DNA from: Coprococcus sp.
GTDB lineage: Bacteria > Bacillota > Clostridia > Lachnospirales > Lachnospiraceae
Assembly: GCA_016297495.1 (NCBI GenBank)
Contig: JAEDGN010000043.1
Span: 1 to 17,849, forward strand
Direction of reading: 5' to 3'
Length of the DNA stretch: 17,849 nt
Made by a program: the position numbers and the translations under genes. Under the pieces are notes generated by a model. That model did no database searches. It saw nothing but the letters and a program-made list of their open reading frames with translations, and was not told where the DNA came from. Positions 6,407-13,433 of this stretch are shown here, one piece after another (position 1 is the first letter of the stretch; the number at the start of each line of letters is the position of its first letter).

Positions 6407-7405
6407 TTAATCAGCCAGAGCAGCTGTAATGATAGCCATAGAATATACTTCCTCAGCATTGCAGCCACGGGACAAATCGTTAATCGGAGCATTCAGACCC
6501 AAGAGAATAGGACCATATGCTTCGAAATTACCAAAACGCTGAGCAATCTTGTAACCGATATTACCAGCATTGATATCCGGGAAAATAAATACATTGGCAT
6601 GACCTGCAACTTCGCTGTTCGGGCATTTTGTACGTGCAACACGCGGAGAAACAGCAGCATCAAACTGAAGCTCACCTTCTACCGGAAGATCCGGATTCTT
6701 TGCCTTTGTCATCTTAGCTGCCTCGCGCATCTTATCAACATCTTCACCTTTACCTGAACCAAATGTAGAATAACTCAGGAATGCAACCTTTGGATCAATA
6801 CCGAAGATCTTACCGCATTCAGCTGTCTCAGTTGCGATTTCCACCAGTTCTTCAGCTGTTGGCTTAATGTTGATGGCACAGTCACCCATTGCCAGTACAA
6901 CTCTCTCACCTGTAGCAGCAGGACGTACCATGATGAAACAGGAAGATACGATCTTGTTGCCCGGTTTTGTCTTGATCAGCTGCAGTGCAGGACGTACTGT
7001 ATCGGCTGTGGAATAGGTAGCACCGCCAAGCAGGGCATCCGCAACACCCATCTTTACAAGCATTGTACCAAAATAATTGCCCTGGCTTAAGATCTTACGA
7101 GCCTCATCCGGCTGCATATTCTTGCCCTTACGCAGCTCACAGAACATCTCAACCATTTCATCCATTCTATCGAAATGATCAGGATCAACAATAACTGCGC
7201 CTCTAATATTATAACCATATTCCTCTGCAGCTTCCTGTACCTCTTCCGGATTACCAACAAGAATAGGTGTCAGGAAATTGGAAGCCAGCAGACGTGAAGC
7301 AGCTTCAAGAATACGCTCGTCTGTACCTTCTGTAAATACTATCTTCTTCGGGTCCTGTTTTAATTTATTAATCATCATACGGAAACCCTGCATATTTTTG
7401 CTCAT
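6407..7405 (-). CDS. pta: Phosphate acetyltransferase
   Basis: Pta converts acetyl-CoA and phosphate to acetyl phosphate and CoA, the first step of acetate fermentation, and supplies acetyl phosphate as a signalling phosphodonor. The 332 residues match the short, single-domain Pta of Firmicutes. They start with the typical MINKLKQDPKKIVFTEGTDERIL and carry the conserved GGATYSTADTVRPALQ, SCFIM, NAGNIGYKIAQRFG and GPILLGLNAPINDLSRG blocks. AAGGAGG lies 7 bases before the ATG. No ackA (acetate kinase) follows, which is its common partner: the gene ends in a strong terminator. A related phosphate butyryltransferase is possible but less likely. Confidence 0.93.
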   Translation of the reverse strand: MSKNMQGFRMMINKLKQDPKKIVFTEGTDERILEAASRLLASNFLTPILVGNPEEVQEAAEEYGYNIRGAVIVDPDHFDRMDEMVEMFCELRKGKNMQPDEARKILSQGNYFGTMLVKMGVADALLGGATYSTADTVRPALQLIKTKPGNKIVSSCFIMVRPAATGERVVLAMGDCAINIKPTAEELVEIATETAECGKIFGIDPKVAFLSYSTFGSGKGEDVDKMREAAKMTKAKNPDLPVEGELQFDAAVSPRVARTKCPNSEVAGHANVFIFPDINAGNIGYKIAQRFGNFEAYGPILLGLNAPINDLSRGCNAEEVYSMAIITAALAD

Positions 7406-7451
7406 ATATGTTCCTCCTTAACAATATGTCTTCTGACATTCTCACATATAT

Positions 7452-7479
7452 AATTTATCACTTTTTCTTCAGATTGCAA
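7452..7479 (-). promoter_or_regulatory. Tentative promoter of pta
   Basis: On the minus strand TTGCAA (7474-7479) is followed after 16 bases by TAAATT (7452-7457), which is preceded by an extended -10 TGA. Neither box is strong. This is the best candidate I see between the upstream operators and the pta start. Confidence 0.35.
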
Positions 7480-7491
7480 TGGCTTAGACGA

Positions 7492-7509
7492 TAATTAAAA
7501 AATTAACAA
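7492..7509 (-). promoter_or_regulatory. Rex-like operator upstream of pta
   Basis: The minus strand reads TTGTTAA-TTTT-TTAATTA. This matches 12 of 14 defined positions of the clostridial Rex consensus TTGTTAA-N4-TTAACAA. Rex is an NADH/NAD sensor that commonly controls fermentation genes. The site is about 87 bases before the pta start codon. The region is AT-rich, which raises the risk of a chance match. Confidence 0.4.
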
Positions 7510-7530
7510 AAATTTTCACTTTTTTTGTAC

Positions 7531-7549
7531 AAATTGGTCAGACCAATTT
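7531..7549. promoter_or_regulatory. Perfect 19-bp palindrome, GntR/FadR-type operator
   Basis: AAATTGGTCAGACCAATTT is perfectly symmetric around A7540. It fits the TGGTNNNACCA core bound by FadR-subfamily GntR regulators such as PdhR and LldR. It overlaps the last two bases of the permease stop codon and lies about 125 bases upstream of pta. As RNA it would form a hairpin, but the minus strand has no T-run after it, so an operator is more likely than a terminator. Confidence 0.55.
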
Positions 7550-9068
7550 ACCTTTTTGATACTTTTGCCGAAAAAACATCCGCGGCCAACACAAGTATCA
7601 ACAGCCCCAACAGATAAGCCCCAGCCATATTCCATACATAACCGTTCATCGAAAAAAGCAGCGGAGCACCAATACCACCGGCACCAACAAAACCAAGCAC
7701 TGACGCATCTCTCAGGTTGACATCCAGCCGGTACCAGACATCTGCTGTCAACGCTTTTCTGCATTCCGGCCAGACTACATGCCGCATGCGTGCAGTCCAT
7801 CCGCAGCCCATAGCTTTGAAAGCTGCCAGCAATTCCCGGTCAATCTGGTCCAGTGTATGAATAAACATACGGCAGCACATACCAAAACTCAGTAAAGCCA
7901 TCGTCATTACACCCGCAAAGGCTCCCGGTCCTGTTACACGAATAAAGATCAGACCGGCAATAATTGCAGGAAGCGTACGAACCGCCGCAGCCACGAACCT
8001 CATACAAAAGGCCGGAACCCGGGGAGATATGGCGCAGCTGCCTATCAAAGCAGCAGGAAAAGCCAGCATTGCACCGATGGCAGTACCGCCAATGGCAATA
8101 CAGAGCGTCTCCAAAAGCAGCCATGGCACTCCGCTGCCCGTCATATTCAATATCAATGACCAGTCCGGATGCAGAATGCCCCCAACAATCCCTGCCAGTA
8201 TTTTTGCGCCTTTTTCAGGGATTCCCTGCCATTCCATACCTGAAAAACTCCATCCTATGACGACCAGACCTATGATTATCATGATGTATCTGAATGACGC
8301 TTTCACACTCTCGGGATGTTTCAGCTTTAAACGAAGATACTCACCTGTCTGCTCAACAACAAGCACAACAACAAACAGCAGCAGCAGGATCATGCCCATC
8401 TTTGCATATTCCCTCCAGGCAATCTTTTCATTCAATAAAAGCCCTACGCCCCCGGCTCCCACATACCCCAGAATAGCAGCATGGCGAATATTGATCTCCA
8501 GAGCATACAAACTGTCTGAAAGATAGACAGGCAGCAGCTTCGGCCACACAGAATGCCAGAAAACCGCCATTCTTCCGTTTCCTGCAGCCAGAAGTGCTTC
8601 TGAAGCCATATAATCCATATGATCCAGTTTCTCCCAGGTCATACGGGCCACAATACCAAAAGTAAAAAAAGCAATAGCTGCAGTTCCGGCCAAGGCCCCC
8701 GTTCCAAGAATAAAAGATGCAGCCAGCGCTGCTACCAGGACAGGCACCGCCCTGATTACATTTACCAGACATCGCAGAATAATCGCCAGTCCCCTGTTAC
8801 CGGTTACCAGAGGGCATGCCAGTGCTCCAACAGGTAATGCCAGTAAAGCGCCTGCAGCGCTTCCCCCTATAGACATTTTCACAGTAGCCGCCAAAGGACG
8901 CAGAATCTTTGGAATATAGGATATATCCGGCGGTATCATCTGTCCAAGTATGACAAAAGCCTGCCCGCCCCTTTTTAACAGAACAGTCAGGCTAAAACCG
9001 CAGAACCACAGAGACAGCAAAACTGCGGTCGGAATCAGACAGCGCCTGATTACATTCACAGTTCTCAT
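7548..9068 (-). CDS. phnE: Phosphonate-type ABC transporter permease, tandem PhnE-PhnE fusion
   Basis: The 506-residue membrane protein carries two copies of a PhnE-like permease domain. Each has an EAA loop that contacts the ATPase (157-180, EALLAAGNGR to VWPK; 414-438, AAFKAMGCGW to VWPE). Each also has the family hallmark LGxVGAGGxG (EINIRHAAILGYVGAGGVG at 191-209; DVNLRDASVLGFVGAGGIG at 449-467). A hydrophobic linker of about 60 residues joins the halves. A normal PhnE is about 260-280 residues and works as a dimer, so this chain supplies both halves. The start overlaps the end of the ATPase gene by 4 bases, indicating translational coupling. The substrate class (phosphonate, phosphite or another) cannot be read from the sequence. 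Confidence 0.88.
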   Translation of the reverse strand: MRTVNVIRRCLIPTAVLLSLWFCGFSLTVLLKRGGQAFVILGQMIPPDISYIPKILRPLAATVKMSIGGSAAGALLALPVGALACPLVTGNRGLAIILRCLVNVIRAVPVLVAALAASFILGTGALAGTAAIAFFTFGIVARMTWEKLDHMDYMASEALLAAGNGRMAVFWHSVWPKLLPVYLSDSLYALEINIRHAAILGYVGAGGVGLLLNEKIAWREYAKMGMILLLLFVVVLVVEQTGEYLRLKLKHPESVKASFRYIMIIIGLVVIGWSFSGMEWQGIPEKGAKILAGIVGGILHPDWSLILNMTGSGVPWLLLETLCIAIGGTAIGAMLAFPAALIGSCAISPRVPAFCMRFVAAAVRTLPAIIAGLIFIRVTGPGAFAGVMTMALLSFGMCCRMFIHTLDQIDRELLAAFKAMGCGWTARMRHVVWPECRKALTADVWYRLDVNLRDASVLGFVGAGGIGAPLLFSMNGYVWNMAGAYLLGLLILVLAADVFSAKVSKR

Positions 9069-9811
9069 ATCACCGGCTCCTTCCCATAAATCGCATCAAG
9101 AGATTCTCCATCCAGTTCCTTCGGGCTGCCATCAAACAGGACCTTCCCTTCCCGCAGTCCGATCACTCTGTCAGAAACATGTGCAGCCTGTGTCACATTA
9201 TGACTGTTCATGATAATTGTCATCCCCTGTTCCTGCTGCATCTTTTTAAGAAGTGCCAATATAGCATCCGCATTGACCGGATCAAGAGAAGCTACCGGCT
9301 CATCCGCCAGCAAAAGTGAGCAATGCTGCATCAATGCCCTGGCAATGGCCGTTCTCTGCTGTTCACCGCCGGACAACAGAGCAGCTCTCTGACCGGCTTT
9401 ATCTGAAAGCCCCACCTTGTCCAGACACTCCATGGCCTCCCGGCATGCCTCATCCGGAAAGCATCCTGTCATCATCCGCCAGAAGGAATATTCATAAAGT
9501 CGGGCATTCAATACATTTTCCAACGCCGTTGTCTCATTAACCAGACAAAAATTCTGAAATATCATACCGATTTTTCTCTGTATTTCCCTCTTCTGCCGTC
9601 CTTTTGCTGTTGTCATGCAGCTGCCGTCCACCAGAATATTACCTTCTGTCACCTGCAGCATTCCATTGATGCAGCGCAGCAATGTAGATTTTCCTGCCCC
9701 ACTTGGACCTATGACAGAAACAAAGCTTCCCTTCTCTATATGCAATGAAACCGAATGTACTCCGGTTCCATTGCTGTCATATTGTTTTGTTACATTCTCA
9801 AGTACAACCAT
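9065..9811 (-). CDS. phnC: Phosphonate-type ABC transporter ATPase
   Basis: The 248-residue ATPase powers the importer made with its two neighbours. It shows Walker A GPSGAGKST (35-43), the Q-loop FQN (Gln86), signature LSGGEQQR (146-153), Walker B LLLADEP (Asp170, Glu171) and the H-loop His204. The overall pattern with IGMIFQNFCLV and ENVL fits the PhnC family. It starts 9 bases after the binding-protein gene and ends overlapping the permease gene. The signature carries GE in place of the commoner GQ, which is a small deviation. Confidence 0.9.
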   Translation of the reverse strand: MVVLENVTKQYDSNGTGVHSVSLHIEKGSFVSVIGPSGAGKSTLLRCINGMLQVTEGNILVDGSCMTTAKGRQKREIQRKIGMIFQNFCLVNETTALENVLNARLYEYSFWRMMTGCFPDEACREAMECLDKVGLSDKAGQRAALLSGGEQQRTAIARALMQHCSLLLADEPVASLDPVNADAILALLKKMQQEQGMTIIMNSHNVTQAAHVSDRVIGLREGKVLFDGSPKELDGESLDAIYGKEPVI

Positions 9812-9820
9812 TTGACACCA

Positions 9821-10849
9821 CTACTGTAATTCCTTCAGCAAAGCCTGCGCATCACGCTCTCCATCATAGTCCTCTGAATTTGCCCTGACATAACCTTTAT
9901 GGGAAAATGTGGAAATAACCTCCAGACCTTCCTCCGTCTCACCAATGGCAATAAGAGAATCCGCCAGCGCTTCTCTGAAACCATCCGTCATTATTTCGGA
10001 TGCTTTACTGACACTAACCGTGTCATTATAAATGCCTTCCGTTACACCAATAACATTCGTATCTTCCCATACAGAATTCTCTCCGCCAAAATCTGTCTGC
10101 CACTGATCAGCAAACTTATTCTGTACATGTCCAAAGCTTACCAGAATATCCGCCTGACCCGATGCAAGCCTTGCCATACTGGTAGCGTAGGAATCAGACT
10201 CAATCACATGCGAAAGCTCATTAATACCTCTGCCATATCTGTCCAGCAGCCAGAGACTTGGATAAATATAGCCCGATGCCGATGAGGCGCTCATAACAGC
10301 CCAGGTCGCATCATCCAGATCTTCCCATGTCAGTTCCCCGCCATTATTAACTTTATCAGCCAGAGCCCTGCCCTTATCACTCGGCCCTGCCAGAATAATA
10401 GATCGATAATATTTTGACATTTCACCTGAATAAGTTCCCTCGCTGCCGTCATTCCAGTCTGCAGGATTATCGGAATCCTTACTGTAGGCTGAACGAAGAG
10501 CTGTCAGCAGCACATCACATTCATTATCATATAATACATATGTACCGCCGGATATAAATCCAACATCCGCTGTACCGGCACTTAATGCTTCTCCGACAGC
10601 TTCATAAGAAGCACCAACAGTCATGTTGACTTTCTCCACCTCATAGCCTCTCTGTGCCAGTTCGTTCCTGAGCATCTCTTCCAACGGTTCCGTTGCCGCC
10701 AGAATTGTCTCAGAAGCATCATACGGTGCAAAAGCGATCTTCAGTTCTTTAATTGAAATTACATTCTCCTTAACGCTTCCCTGTCCGCAGGCCGTGCATA
10801 AAAGCATAACGGCAATCAAAAGACCGGCAGCCCATTTTATCTTTTTCAT
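9821..10849 (-). CDS. phnD: Phosphonate-type substrate-binding lipoprotein
   Basis: This is the extracellular binding protein of the importer. A lipoprotein signal peptide (KKIKWAAGLLIAVMLLCTAC) ends at Cys21, which would be lipid-anchored; the residue at -3 is Cys rather than the usual Leu, a weak lipobox. The mature 322 residues resemble PhnD: LKIAFAPYD at the start, TADVGFISGGTYVLYDN in the first lobe and SSASGYIYPSLWLL at the hinge side. It lies 25 bases after murF with no terminator between, so it is probably co-transcribed with ddl-murF. The ribosome binding site is weak (GAAGGGAT about 12 bases upstream). The ligand is unknown. Confidence 0.87.
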   Translation of the reverse strand: MKKIKWAAGLLIAVMLLCTACGQGSVKENVISIKELKIAFAPYDASETILAATEPLEEMLRNELAQRGYEVEKVNMTVGASYEAVGEALSAGTADVGFISGGTYVLYDNECDVLLTALRSAYSKDSDNPADWNDGSEGTYSGEMSKYYRSIILAGPSDKGRALADKVNNGGELTWEDLDDATWAVMSASSASGYIYPSLWLLDRYGRGINELSHVIESDSYATSMARLASGQADILVSFGHVQNKFADQWQTDFGGENSVWEDTNVIGVTEGIYNDTVSVSKASEIMTDGFREALADSLIAIGETEEGLEVISTFSHKGYVRANSEDYDGERDAQALLKELQ

Positions 10850-10874
10850 TTTCTATCCATCCCTTCAAAAAATC

Positions 10875-12239
10875 TTACTGCTGCAGCAAAGCAACAATCT
10901 CTTCAAATTCCATGCTGTGAGATGCTTTTATAAGAACGGTATCGCCCGGCAGAATAAGAGAAGACATTCTCTCTATTAATGCATCCTTTGTTTCAAAATA
11001 GCAGGCATTACCTCCGGCTTGTACAGCTGCATCATACATGGCCTTTGAAAGGCTTCCCACACAAATCATACAGTCAATGCCTGCCTCCGCTCCATAAAGT
11101 CCCACACCGGCATGCATATCCAGTTCTCCTTCTCCCAGTTCAAACATATCACCAAGGACAGCAACCTTTCTTGTTTCTGCCATGGCCAGCAAATCAATGG
11201 CCGCCTTCATGGATACCGGATTGGCATTATAGCAGTCATCAATAATGACTTTATCAGCAGTTTTAATCAGATGACTTCTTCCCGCAACAGCCTCCACATG
11301 TCCGATCCCAGCTGCTATCTCCCCGACACTCAAACCAAACTGCCTGCCCACAGCAGCCGCTGCCATGGCATTGTAGATCATATGTCCTCCCGGAAGCGGA
11401 ATGTCAGCAATCAATGTCTCCTGTTCCATATGCAGCACAGCCCTGCTGCCAAACAGTCCCAGATTTTCAATGCCATCCGCCCATATCTGATTGGATGGGT
11501 TCATGCCAAATGTTACAGGAGCCTTCCCATAAACCTCATGAATGGTGGACAGCTTATCATCGTCCCCATTAACAACAACGGTTCCCAGTGGATTCATAAA
11601 ATCAAAAATCTCTGATTTTGCCCTCAATATGCCATCTCTGTCTATTAAGTTTTCCAGATGGCACTGTCCTATATTCGTCATGACACAAACATCCGGTCTG
11701 GCAACTTCACTGAGGCGGTGCATCTCTCCAAAGGTATTGATACCCATCTCAAGAACAGCAATCTCGTCACTGTCCTGAATACCAAAAATAGTCAGCGGCA
11801 GTCCCACTTCATTATTATAATTGCCTGCTGTTTTATGAACGCTATAACGCTCAGCCAGAACAGCTGCAATAAACTCCTTTGTACTGGTCTTGCCCACACT
11901 TCCGGTGATACCCACAACCTTAATACCCAACTGCTGACGATAAAAAGCAGCTGCCTGTTTCAAAGCCATAAAACTGTCTTTTACAAGAATACAGGGTCCC
12001 ATATTATTTTCCGGCAGAGATTCGCAGATAACTGCCAACGCTCCTTTGGCAAACACATCCGGTATAAAGCGGTGTCCATCCACCCTTTCTCCCTTTGTGG
12101 CAACAAATATAAAACCCGGTTTGATCTGCCTCGAATCAATCACTACACCCTCTGCTGTCTTATCCTCAAGGCATTCCTTCATATAAAAGAGCTGCCCCTC
12201 ACATGCTTTCGCTATATTTTCTAAGGTCATATTCCTCAT
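10875..12239 (-). CDS. murF: UDP-N-acetylmuramoyl-tripeptide--D-alanyl-D-alanine ligase
   Basis: MurF adds the D-Ala-D-Ala dipeptide to the UDP-MurNAc-tripeptide in the cytoplasm, the last soluble step of peptidoglycan precursor synthesis. The 454 residues show the Mur ligase ATP loop GSVGKTSTKE (113-122; most members have GTNGKT), GNYNNEVGLPLT (139-150), MGINTFGE, TNIGQCHLENL, AKSEIF with the Lys208 expected to be carbamylated, and DDCYNANPVSM (334-344). It follows ddl by 32 bases, so the enzyme that makes the dipeptide and the one that uses it are paired. AAGGAGG is 12 bases before this ATG, slightly long; Met4 is a possible alternative start. Confidence 0.96.
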   Translation of the reverse strand: MRNMTLENIAKACEGQLFYMKECLEDKTAEGVVIDSRQIKPGFIFVATKGERVDGHRFIPDVFAKGALAVICESLPENNMGPCILVKDSFMALKQAAAFYRQQLGIKVVGITGSVGKTSTKEFIAAVLAERYSVHKTAGNYNNEVGLPLTIFGIQDSDEIAVLEMGINTFGEMHRLSEVARPDVCVMTNIGQCHLENLIDRDGILRAKSEIFDFMNPLGTVVVNGDDDKLSTIHEVYGKAPVTFGMNPSNQIWADGIENLGLFGSRAVLHMEQETLIADIPLPGGHMIYNAMAAAAVGRQFGLSVGEIAAGIGHVEAVAGRSHLIKTADKVIIDDCYNANPVSMKAAIDLLAMAETRKVAVLGDMFELGEGELDMHAGVGLYGAEAGIDCMICVGSLSKAMYDAAVQAGGNACYFETKDALIERMSSLILPGDTVLIKASHSMEFEEIVALLQQ

Positions 12240-12271
12240 TACAAGATCGTTCCTCCTTCACTTACAGCAAT

Positions 12272-13300
12272 TTAATCACGCATAGACAGATCAATCAGTA
12301 ACTGGCATAAATCTGCATAATCCATTCCCAGAACCTTCGCCTCCTGAGGAAGCAGAGACATCGGGGTCATTCCCGGCAGGGTATTCGCTTCAAGACAGTA
12401 GAAATTCTCTTCTTCATCCATCATGAAATCCATACGTGCATAGTGTTTAAGCCGCAGCACTTTAAAAGCCAGTTCCGCAGCCTCCTGCATGGCTTTTGTC
12501 TTTTCCTCACTTAATTGTGCCGGACAAGTCTCAATCGTTGATCCTGCCTGATACTTATTCTTATAATCATAGAATCCCTGAAGCGGTGCAATCTCTATCA
12601 CCGGATAAGCCTTCCCGTCCACTACACCAACAGAAAATTCTCTCCCTTTAATATACTGTTCTACTACAACCTCATCATCATATTGAAATGCTTCTTCCAA
12701 AGCCTGAGTATACTCGTCATCATTGTGTACCATATATACACCTACACTGGAACCACCACAACAGGCTTTGACAACACATGGATACGGCACCTGATGGACG
12801 GTATCTCCACCTTTTTTCAGACGAATACCTGCCGGTGTCGGAACACCTGCGGACACGAAGAGATCCTTTGCAATCGCCTTATTCATGCAGATAGCAGAAC
12901 TGACATAATCAGTACCTGTGTATCTGATGCCATTCAGATCAAAACATGCCTGTATCTTTCCATTCTCACCATTCTCACCATGCAATGCCATAAATACAAT
13001 GTCCGCATTCTGACAGATTTCAATAACATGGGGGCCAAAAAAATTTTTCTTCCAATCCGGACGCAGCGCCTTAACCTCTTCAATATCAGGATTCTGTTCC
13101 TTTATGGCATCAATGGAACCTGCCCAATCCACATCTTTTTCGAAAACATCACGCCAATCCTCTCCATCATAGCCAAGAAATACATCCAACAGCATAACCT
13201 GATGATTCTTACTCTTTAATGCCCTGTAAATACCCATACCTGAAACAAGAGAGACATCTCGCTCCGTACTGATGCCACCCGCTAATACAACAATCTTCAT
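12272..13300 (-). CDS. ddl: D-alanine--D-alanine ligase
   Basis: Ddl joins two D-alanines with ATP for the peptidoglycan stem peptide. The 342 residues show LAGGISTERDVSLVSG (6-21), HGENGENG (107-114), the glycine-rich ATP loop GGSSVGV (182-188), FYDYKNKY (243-250) and the C-terminal LEANTLPGMTPMSLLP (303-318). The Tyr in the omega loop (FYDYKNKY) marks the D-Ala-D-Ala type; D-Ala-D-Lac ligases of the VanA type lack it. Vancomycin resistance is therefore not indicated. It is the first gene of the ddl-murF-phnDCE run and has a clear promoter. Confidence 0.96.
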   Translation of the reverse strand: MKIVVLAGGISTERDVSLVSGMGIYRALKSKNHQVMLLDVFLGYDGEDWRDVFEKDVDWAGSIDAIKEQNPDIEEVKALRPDWKKNFFGPHVIEICQNADIVFMALHGENGENGKIQACFDLNGIRYTGTDYVSSAICMNKAIAKDLFVSAGVPTPAGIRLKKGGDTVHQVPYPCVVKACCGGSSVGVYMVHNDDEYTQALEEAFQYDDEVVVEQYIKGREFSVGVVDGKAYPVIEIAPLQGFYDYKNKYQAGSTIETCPAQLSEEKTKAMQEAAELAFKVLRLKHYARMDFMMDEEENFYCLEANTLPGMTPMSLLPQEAKVLGMDYADLCQLLIDLSMRD

Positions 13301-13378
13301 TATCTATACCTCATTTCCTGTCTGTTTTCAAAATAATGATTACATATAAAATATGCCGCTTTACACTGCAGCACCTCG

Positions 13379-13407
13379 ATTATACCGCGACAAAAGGATA
13401 TTGTAAA
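13379..13407 (-). promoter_or_regulatory. Promoter of ddl-murF(-phnDCE)
   Basis: On the minus strand TTTACA (13402-13407), a 17-base spacer and a perfect TATAAT (13379-13384) lie about 80 bases upstream of ddl. No other clear promoter is visible before the genes downstream, so it may drive all five. Confidence 0.8.
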
Positions 13408-13433
13408 GAAAGGCTTTCTACGTTTTTCATGGT

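Noticed and set aside
7516..7800. A 94-codon minus frame rich in Cys and Trp overlapping the permease 3' end
   Set aside because: It is an alternate-frame shadow of the PhnE domain and has no start signal.
10860..10890. A possible terminator between murF and phnD (CTGCTGCAGCAG followed by a T-run)
   Set aside because: The 12-bp palindrome leaves only about 4 base pairs once a loop is allowed, too weak for a terminator.
12272..13300. The ligase as a vancomycin-resistance D-Ala-D-Lac enzyme
   Set aside because: The FYDYKNKY omega-loop segment with its Tyr is typical of D-Ala-D-Ala ligases, and no vanH or vanX neighbour is present.
13385..13433. A terminator after the GTPase-nuclease gene
   Set aside because: Only a very weak GAAAG/CTTTC pairing without a proper T-run is visible; no feature was called.
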